From Candidatus Omnitrophota bacterium (GTDB lineage: Bacteria > Omnitrophota > Gorgyraeia > Aquiviventales > Aquiviventaceae), in NCBI GenBank assembly GCA_016206565.1, contig JACQRG010000065.1, positions 1-9,339 of the forward strand: DNA of 9,339 bases, in the 5' to 3' direction. The translations under genes and the position numbers were made by a program. How positions within the stretch are numbered: the first letter of the stretch is position 1; each line of letters starts with the position of its first letter. Under the pieces are notes generated by a model, which was not told the origin of the DNA, ran no database searches, and saw nothing but the letters and a program-made list of their open reading frames with translations. Shown here piece by piece: positions 5,200 to 9,339 of the stretch.

Positions 5200-5899
5200 G
5201 GTCCGCGCGCCGGCGGCGGCGCAGGCGCTGCTGCGGCGCGTCGGCCGGCTCGCGGACGCGCAGGGGCTGCGCGCGTACGCCGTCGGCGGGTGCGTGCGCG
5301 ACTGGCTGCTGCGCCTGCCGACCGTCGCGGAGCTGGACGTGGCGGTGCAGGGAGACGGCATCGCCTTCGCCCGGGCGCTGGGGCGCGCGCTGCGCGGCCG
5401 CGTGCAGGCGCACGAGCAGTTCGGCACGGCGACGGTCCTGCTCGGCCGCCGGCGGCTCGACATCGCCTCGTGCCGGCAGGAGCGCTACGCCAAGCCGGCC
5501 GCGTACCCGAAGGTCTCGCCGGGCACGCTCACACAGGATCTGGGGCGCCGGGATTTCACCATCAACGCCATGGCGATGGAGCTGAACGCGGCGCGGTTCG
5601 GCGCGCTGCTGGACCCGCATCACGGCGCGCGGGACCTGCGCCGCAACACGCTGCGCGTGCTGCACGCGCGCAGCTTCCTGGATGATCCCAGCCGCATCCT
5701 GCGCGGGGTGCGCTTCGCCGTGCGCTTCGGCCTGCGCTGGGACCCGGAGACGTTCGCGGCACTGCAGGAGGCCATCCGCCAGGGCGCGCTGGGGTGGCTC
5801 AACGCCGGGCGCCTGCACAGGGAGCTGGAGCGCATGGCGGCCGAGCCGAACCCGCGGGCCTGCCTCGAGGCGCTCATCGCGCTGTGGTGCGACGCATGA
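5174..5899 (+). CDS. Head/neck-only tRNA nucleotidyltransferase / poly(A) polymerase family protein
   Basis: This 241-residue class II nucleotidyltransferase resembles the head and neck of bacterial CCA-, A-adding or poly(A) polymerases. GGCVRD is at 38-43. The metal-binding DxD position reads ELD (53-55) within ELDVAVQGD, so the first Asp is Glu. RRRLDIASCRQE (92-103) supplies the third carboxylate D96. RRDFTINAMA (125-134) and DDPSRILRGVRFAVRF (170-185) are intact. Related full enzymes run to about 400 residues or more; here the protein ends about 20 residues after the NAGRLHRELERM stretch, so the body and tail that grip tRNA are missing. It overlaps xerD by 26 bases and the next gene by 4. 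It may be a genuine short A-adding-like enzyme, need a partner, or be decaying. Its substrate is uncertain. Confidence 0.85.
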   Translation: MSSTIRARKVRAPAAAQALLRRVGRLADAQGLRAYAVGGCVRDWLLRLPTVAELDVAVQGDGIAFARALGRALRGRVQAHEQFGTATVLLGRRRLDIASCRQERYAKPAAYPKVSPGTLTQDLGRRDFTINAMAMELNAARFGALLDPHHGARDLRRNTLRVLHARSFLDDPSRILRGVRFAVRFGLRWDPETFAALQEAIRQGALGWLNAGRLHRELERMAAEPNPRACLEALIALWCDA

Positions 5900-6177
5900 G
5901 AGTGGGGCTGCTGCATGCCGAGGTGTACCTGCCGCTGTCCCACTCGCTCAAGGACAAGCGCTCGGCGCTCGACAGCCTGGCGGAGCAGCTGCGCAACCGC
6001 TTCAACGTGGCCGTCGCGCAGCTCAACGCCGATGAGAAGTGGCAGCGCGCCGAGGTGGGGATTGCGACCGTCGGCGATCACCGCGCCCACGTGGAAGGCG
6101 TATTGCAGCAGGTGACGGGGTGGCTGCGCCGGCACCACACGGTGGAGCTGGTGCGCGTGGAACAGGAGATCCAGTGA
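5896..6177 (+). CDS. DUF503 (YlxP-like) protein
   Basis: This 93-residue protein begins MRVGLLHAEVYLP and contains SHSLKDKRSALDSLAEQLRNRFNVAVAQ, the hallmark of DUF503/YlxP. The family is found beside rbfA in infB-type operons of many bacteria, and its exact role is not settled (a link to ribosome maturation is usually assumed from context). The start at 5896 forms an ATGA overlap with the upstream stop. The frame stays open further upstream, but the family N-terminus begins at this Met. rbfA follows after two bases, as in Bacillus-type operons. Confidence 0.92.
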   Translation: MRVGLLHAEVYLPLSHSLKDKRSALDSLAEQLRNRFNVAVAQLNADEKWQRAEVGIATVGDHRAHVEGVLQQVTGWLRRHHTVELVRVEQEIQ

Positions 6178-6179
6178 CG

Positions 6180-6530
6180 ATGCTTCCCACACGACAGGAA
6201 CGGTTGGCTCAGCAGCTCCAGCAGGAGATCGCCCTGATCATCCAGCGGGAGCTGAAGGACCCGCACCTGGGCTTCGTGACCATCATCCGGGTGGCGCTCT
6301 CCTCCGACGTGAGCCACGCCAAGGTGTATTTCAGCTCCCTGGGCACCGCGCAGGAACGCGAGGCCTCGCAGCGCGCGCTGGAGCGGGCCGCGCCATTCGT
6401 GCGCAACCTGCTCAAGAAGCGGCTGCGGCTGCGCATCACGCCGGCGCTGTCCTTCCACTACGATATGTCCATCGCCGGCTCCATCGAGATCGAGCAGGCG
6501 CTGGACCGCCTGCGGCAGGAGCCGCCATGA
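6180..6530 (+). CDS. rbfA: 30S ribosome-binding factor RbfA
   Basis: This 116-residue KH-fold protein binds the 30S subunit and assists 16S rRNA 5'-end maturation and cold adaptation. Matches to the family run throughout: RQERLAQQLQQEIALIIQREL (5-25), DPHLGFVTIIRVALSSDVSHAKVYFS (27-52) and RLRITPALSFHYDMS (83-97). AGGAG at 6164-6168 precedes the gene. The start could be GTG 6174 (5-nt spacing, GTGA overlap with the upstream stop) or ATG 6180 (11-nt spacing); they differ by two residues and I keep the ATG. It overlaps truB by an ATGA. Confidence 0.95.
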   Translation: MLPTRQERLAQQLQQEIALIIQRELKDPHLGFVTIIRVALSSDVSHAKVYFSSLGTAQEREASQRALERAAPFVRNLLKKRLRLRITPALSFHYDMSIAGSIEIEQALDRLRQEPP

Positions 6531-7219
6531 CCATCGAGGGGCTGCTGCTCGTCAACAAGCCGGCCGGCCTGACGTCGCACGACGTCGTGCAGGTCATCCG
6601 GCGGAAAATCGGGGAGCGGCGCGTCGGGCATACCGGCACGCTCGACCCGATGGCGCAGGGCCTGCTGCTCCTGCTGCTGGGCCAGGCGACCAAGCGCCAG
6701 CAGGAGTTCCAGACGCACGACAAAGTCTATGAGGCGGTGCTGCAGCTGGGCACGCAGACGGACACCGGCGACGCGACCGGCCGTCCGGTGCGCAGCGCCG
6801 GCGTGCCGCCGTTCGGAGCGGCTCAGGCGCAGGCCATGCTCGCCTTGCTCCCCGGGCCGATGGTCTTGACGCCGCCCGCGTACAGCGCAGTGAAGGTCCA
6901 CGGGCGCCCGGCCTACTGGTGGGCGCGCCGCCAGCAGCCCGTGACGCTCAACCCCCGCACCATCACCATCTTCGACGCGGCGCTGCTCGGGTGCACGCCG
7001 CAGACCATCACCTTCCGCGTCCACTGCTCGGCCGGCACCTACCTGCGCACCATCGCCGAGTCGCTGGCACGGCAGTTGGGCACGGTGGGGCATCTGAGCG
7101 CGCTCACGCGGCTGCGCGTCGGGCAATGGACGCTCGAGGAAGCCCGGCCCTGGCCCTGGGTCGTGGAGGCTGACAGCCGGCAGCTGGCCGAGGCCGTCCG
7201 TCCGCTATGCGCCTGCTAA
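6527..7219 (+). CDS. truB: tRNA pseudouridine(55) synthase TruB
   Basis: This 230-residue enzyme isomerises U55 in the T loop of tRNAs; the tRNA-Pro in this window has the matching TTC T-loop. The catalytic Asp is D40 in GHTGTLDPMAQGLL. Other family blocks are LLLVNKPAGLTSHDVV (6-21), QLGTQTDTGDATG (73-85), PPAYSAVKVHGRPAY (116-130) and CSAGTYLRTIAESLARQLG (167-185). At 230 residues it lacks most of the C-terminal PUA-type extension of E. coli TruB, a common shorter form. It starts by ATGA overlap with rbfA and overlaps ribF by 13 bases. Confidence 0.97.
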   Translation: MTIEGLLLVNKPAGLTSHDVVQVIRRKIGERRVGHTGTLDPMAQGLLLLLLGQATKRQQEFQTHDKVYEAVLQLGTQTDTGDATGRPVRSAGVPPFGAAQAQAMLALLPGPMVLTPPAYSAVKVHGRPAYWWARRQQPVTLNPRTITIFDAALLGCTPQTITFRVHCSAGTYLRTIAESLARQLGTVGHLSALTRLRVGQWTLEEARPWPWVVEADSRQLAEAVRPLCAC

Positions 7220-8187
7220 GGGGGCGTGCGGCGGCGCGGCCCTCGCGGCGGGCGGTGGTCACCGTCGGCGTGTTCGACGGCGTGCACTTGGCCCACCAGC
7301 AGCTCGTCCGCCGCACGGTCGCCCTGGCGCGCCGGCTCAAGGGTATGAGCGTCGTCGTCACCTTCGACCCTGATCCCCATACCGTGCTGCATCCCTCGAC
7401 CGCGCCGCCCGCGCTCATGCCGCTGGGGATGCGCTGCTACTGGCTGCAGCGGCTGGGGGCCGGCCGGGTGTGGGTGATCCCGTTCACGCGCCGGTTCGCG
7501 CGCACCAGTGCTGCGCAGTTCGTCCAGCGGGTGCTGATCGGGCGGCTGCAGGCCGTAGCACTGGTGGTGGGCGAAGACTTCGCCTTCGGACGGGGCCGGG
7601 CGGGGACCCTGCAGACGCTGCGCCGCCTGGGCGCGGCGCGCGGCATGCGCATCGAGGCGCTGGCACCCGTGCGCCGCCCGTCCCGGCCGGGCCGGGGCGG
7701 CGGGCGGCCGATTTCCAGCTCGCGCATCCGCGCGCTCATCGCCCGCGGCCGGCTCGACGGGGCCGCGCGGCTGCTCGGCCGGCCGGCGGCGCTCTACGGA
7801 ACGGTGGTGCGCGGCGCCGGGCGGGGCCGGGCGCTGGGATTTCCGACGGCCAACGTGCGGCTCTGCCCCCAGGTGACGCCGCCGCGCGGCGTCTACGCGG
7901 TGCGCGTGCAGGCGCTGCGCGGCTTAAGCCATCGCGTGCAGCGCCCGGCCGGCCGCGCCTGGCCCGGCGTCATGAACCTGGGCGTGCGCCCCACCTTCGG
8001 CGGCGGCCCGGTGGTGTGCGAGGTGTACCTGTTCGGCTTTTCCGGCGCCTTGTTGCATCGCCCGGTCTGCATCTCGCTGCTGGCCCGCCTGCGCGCAGAG
8101 CGGCGCTTCGCCACCCCCTCCGCCTTGAGCCGACAGATCGCCCGCGACGCCCGTCGCGCCCGCACGCTCCTCGCTCGTCTGCCCTAG
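7207..8187 (+). CDS. ribF: Bifunctional riboflavin kinase / FAD synthetase RibF
   Basis: This 326-residue protein converts riboflavin to FMN and then FAD. The N-terminal FMN adenylyltransferase domain has GVFDGVHLAHQ (21-31), TFDPDPHTV (52-60) and SSSRIRALI (170-178). The nucleotidyltransferase signature HxGH reads HLAH (27-30), an unusual Gly-to-Ala change. The C-terminal flavokinase domain begins near 197 with GRALGFPTANV (207-217), RGVYAVRV (227-234) and GVMNLGVRPTF (254-264). The catalytic Glu is probably E272 in CEVYLF, and LLARLRAERRF closes the fold. The protein is very Arg/Ala rich, in line with the local GC content. It overlaps truB by 13 bases and is the last gene of this run; rpsO, often next, is absent. 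Confidence 0.95.
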   Translation: MRLLRGRAAARPSRRAVVTVGVFDGVHLAHQQLVRRTVALARRLKGMSVVVTFDPDPHTVLHPSTAPPALMPLGMRCYWLQRLGAGRVWVIPFTRRFARTSAAQFVQRVLIGRLQAVALVVGEDFAFGRGRAGTLQTLRRLGAARGMRIEALAPVRRPSRPGRGGGRPISSSRIRALIARGRLDGAARLLGRPAALYGTVVRGAGRGRALGFPTANVRLCPQVTPPRGVYAVRVQALRGLSHRVQRPAGRAWPGVMNLGVRPTFGGGPVVCEVYLFGFSGALLHRPVCISLLARLRAERRFATPSALSRQIARDARRARTLLARLP

Positions 8188-8195
8188 TTCGTTGC

Positions 8196-8300
8196 AGCGG
8201 GTCCCGCTTGGGGCGGGTCCTGTCGCGGCCCACCCCAGCTGTCCTCGCCGCGCCGCACTATCGGCGTCGTCGGCTCCGGGCAGCCGGGGGCCCCGGGCCG
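8196..8300 (+). other. GC-rich palindromes after ribF; possible transcript end
   Basis: The 8188-8368 spacer has no convincing gene. It contains AGCGGG-T-CCCGCT (8196-8208), a second GCGGGTCC at 8213-8220, and CCGGGG-G-CCCCGG (8284-8296), together with other short GC hairpins. No T-run follows any of them on the + strand, so they are not standard intrinsic terminators. Termination of the upstream operon probably occurs somewhere here because a new promoter follows. Confidence 0.3.
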
Positions 8301-8368
8301 CACCACCCGCCCTACGCAGACCGTTTCTGTCCGTGGAAAATCTTGCTTAAAAAAACGTACTCCCGACC

Positions 8369-8398
8369 TTGACAATGGTGGTGAGGGAAGGGTATAGT
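8369..8398 (+). promoter_or_regulatory. Sigma70-type promoter of mraZ (dcw cluster)
   Basis: A perfect -35 TTGACA (8369-8374) and a -10 TATAGT (8393-8398) are separated by 18 bases. The surrounding bases are AT-richer than the rest of the region (an A-run lies at 8349-8355). Transcription would begin near 8405, just ahead of the MraZ repeats. It is the clearest promoter in the window. Confidence 0.85.
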
Positions 8399-8410
8399 TG
8401 GAGCGTTCTT

Positions 8411-8435
8411 GTGGTGCGAAGTGGGAGAAAGTGGT
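8411..8435 (+). promoter_or_regulatory. MraZ-binding direct repeats (three GTGGK boxes, 10-bp period)
   Basis: GTGGT (8411-8415), GTGGG (8421-8425) and GTGGT (8431-8435) are each separated by exactly 5 bases. MraZ is known to bind TGGGN/GTGGG-type direct repeats with 5-bp spacers ahead of its own gene and to control the dcw cluster. The boxes here lie between the -10 and the mraZ start, so bound MraZ should repress its own transcript. The central box overlaps the likely Shine-Dalgarno (GGGAG, 8423-8427). Confidence 0.8.
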
Positions 8436-8445
8436 ACATGCCAAG

Positions 8446-8883
8446 ATGTTCTACGGCGAGTACGAACACTCCATTGACCGCAAGGGCCGTCTCATCGTGC
8501 CGGCCAAATTGCGCCAGGCGCTCAAGCAGCAGGACACCAAGGCCCTGTTTCTCACGCGCGGCTTGGACGGCTGTCTCTTCCTCTTTCCCGAGGCCGAGTG
8601 GCGCCTGGTCGAGAGCCATTTCAAGAAGATTTCCTTCACCAAGAGCGAGGGCCGCAAGTTCAACCGCCTCTTCTTCTCCGGCGCCTCAGAGGTGGGCGTG
8701 GACCGGCTCGGACGCATCCTCGTGCCGAAGCACCTCAAGGATTTTGCCCGCATCAAGCAAGACGTCGTAATCGTCGGAGTCTCCACCCGCATCGAGATCT
8801 GGGCGAAAGAGCAGTGGCAAGCGTTTTATGAAGGGTCCCGGCAAAGCTTCGAAGAGATCGCCGAGCGGGTGATGGTGGAGTGA
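8446..8883 (+). CDS. mraZ: Transcriptional regulator MraZ
   Basis: This 145-residue DNA-binding regulator of the dcw cluster contains two SpoVT/AbrB-like half-domains, each with a DxxxR signature: DRKGRLIVPAKLR (11-23) and DRLGRILVPKHLK (86-98). Length is normal. I chose ATG 8446 because MFYGEYEHSIDRKGR is the conserved family N-terminus. GTG 8431 in the same frame sits 3 bases after GGGAG (8423-8427) and would add five residues; the good Shine-Dalgarno spacing makes it a real alternative. Its promoter carries matching MraZ boxes, so negative autoregulation is expected. rsmH follows after 12 bases. Confidence 0.97.
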   Translation: MFYGEYEHSIDRKGRLIVPAKLRQALKQQDTKALFLTRGLDGCLFLFPEAEWRLVESHFKKISFTKSEGRKFNRLFFSGASEVGVDRLGRILVPKHLKDFARIKQDVVIVGVSTRIEIWAKEQWQAFYEGSRQSFEEIAERVMVE

Positions 8884-8895
8884 GTCCAGCGTGCC

Positions 8896-9339
8896 ATGCC
8901 TGAGGCCTTGGTGATGACGGTGTCCGCGCCGCGCTGGCACGAGCCGGTCATGGTGGACGAGGTCCTCGCCCGGCTCGATCCGCGCCCCGGAGAGACGATC
9001 GTGGACGCCACCGCCGGCACCGGCGGGCACGGCCTGGCCATCGCGCCGCGGCTGCTGCCTGGCGGGCTGCTCATCGCCGTGGATCAGGACGAGCAGGCCG
9101 TGGCCCTGGCCGGCGGGCGGCTCGCCGAGTTTTCCCCCCAGGCGCGCGTCCTGCACGGCAACTTCCGCGATCTGCCCCGGCTGCTCCAAGAGCAGGGCCT
9201 CCAAGCTGTAGACGGCCTGCTGCTGGACCTGGGCGTTTCCAGCCTTCACCTCGAGGAGAGCGAGCGGGGTTTCAGCTTCCTGCGCGAGGGCCCGCTCGAC
9301 ATGCGCATGGACTTAAGCCGCGGCCGGCCCGCCTCGTCG
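8896..9339 (+). CDS. rsmH: 16S rRNA (cytosine(1402)-N4)-methyltransferase RsmH, N-terminal part
   Basis: The open frame runs off the window end after 148 residues, about half of the roughly 300 expected. The N-terminal HEPVMVDEVL (15-24), the S-adenosylmethionine-binding VDATAGTGGHG (36-46), VDQD (62-65), HGNFRDL (87-93) and DGLLLDLGVSSLHLEESERGFSF (106-128) with GPLDMRMD (132-139) identify RsmH. It methylates N4 of C1402 in 16S rRNA. It sits directly after mraZ, the standard start of the dcw cluster. The start may be ATG 8896 or ATG 8914, the latter preceded by GAGG at 8902-8905; neither removes a conserved motif. Confidence 0.96.
   Translation, partial: MPEALVMTVSAPRWHEPVMVDEVLARLDPRPGETIVDATAGTGGHGLAIAPRLLPGGLLIAVDQDEQAVALAGGRLAEFSPQARVLHGNFRDLPRLLQEQGLQAVDGLLLDLGVSSLHLEESERGFSFLREGPLDMRMDLSRGRPASS

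Noticed and set aside
4270..5463. Long antisense open frame (397 codons) opposite xerD and the CCA-type gene
   Set aside because: Its translation is low-complexity and Arg/Ala/Gln-rich with no motif, while the sense frames encode clearly recognisable enzymes.
8284..8296. Intrinsic terminator after ribF
   Set aside because: The palindrome is strong, but it is not followed by a T-run on the + strand. It is kept only as a low-confidence structural feature.

Overview
The window is a gene-dense, GC-rich (roughly two-thirds G+C by eye) bacterial chromosome segment in which every recognised gene reads on the + strand. The housekeeping content (NAD+-dependent DNA ligase, XerD, RbfA/TruB/RibF, MraZ-RsmH) is chromosomal, not plasmid or phage. 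Gene order, very tight overlaps, a Cys-rich repeat-encoded signal peptide and a small lineage-restricted lipoprotein suggest an uncultured, metagenome-derived phylum. A Candidatus Omnitrophota-like bacterium is my guess, but no rRNA or full marker set is present to prove it.

Region 1 (1-590) is the unusual part. The end of an unknown gene runs into a broken copy of the 5' half of a tRNA-Pro. This copy is split by two arrays of perfectly phased small hairpins (8-bp stems, 11-nt loops, 25-nt period; four hairpins, then two). A small AT-richer GIY-YIG nuclease gene follows, and then a complete tRNA-Pro(CGG). About 46 bp, running from the stop codon before the tRNA to the anticodon loop, is present on both sides of the nuclease gene. 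The layout looks like a minimal nuclease-bearing element that entered a tRNA gene and left an intact tRNA downstream, with later palindromic insertions into the dead copy.

Region 2 (591-8187) holds a long inverted repeat made of 7-bp tandem units, then acylphosphatase, metallophosphoesterase, ligA, a putative lipoprotein, xerD, a head-only CCA/poly(A) nucleotidyltransferase, a DUF503/YlxP protein, rbfA, truB and ribF. From 1001 on, neighbours overlap or lie within a few bases, so this is probably one translationally coupled operon for DNA joining, chromosome dimer resolution, tRNA/ribosome maturation and flavin cofactor synthesis. A second heptamer-built inverted repeat at 3783-3857 supplies most of the lipoprotein signal peptide.

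Region 3 (8188-9339) is a GC-rich spacer, a strong sigma70-type promoter, three MraZ-type direct repeats in exact 10-bp phase, mraZ and the start of rsmH. This is the head of the dcw (division and cell wall) cluster, which continues beyond the window.
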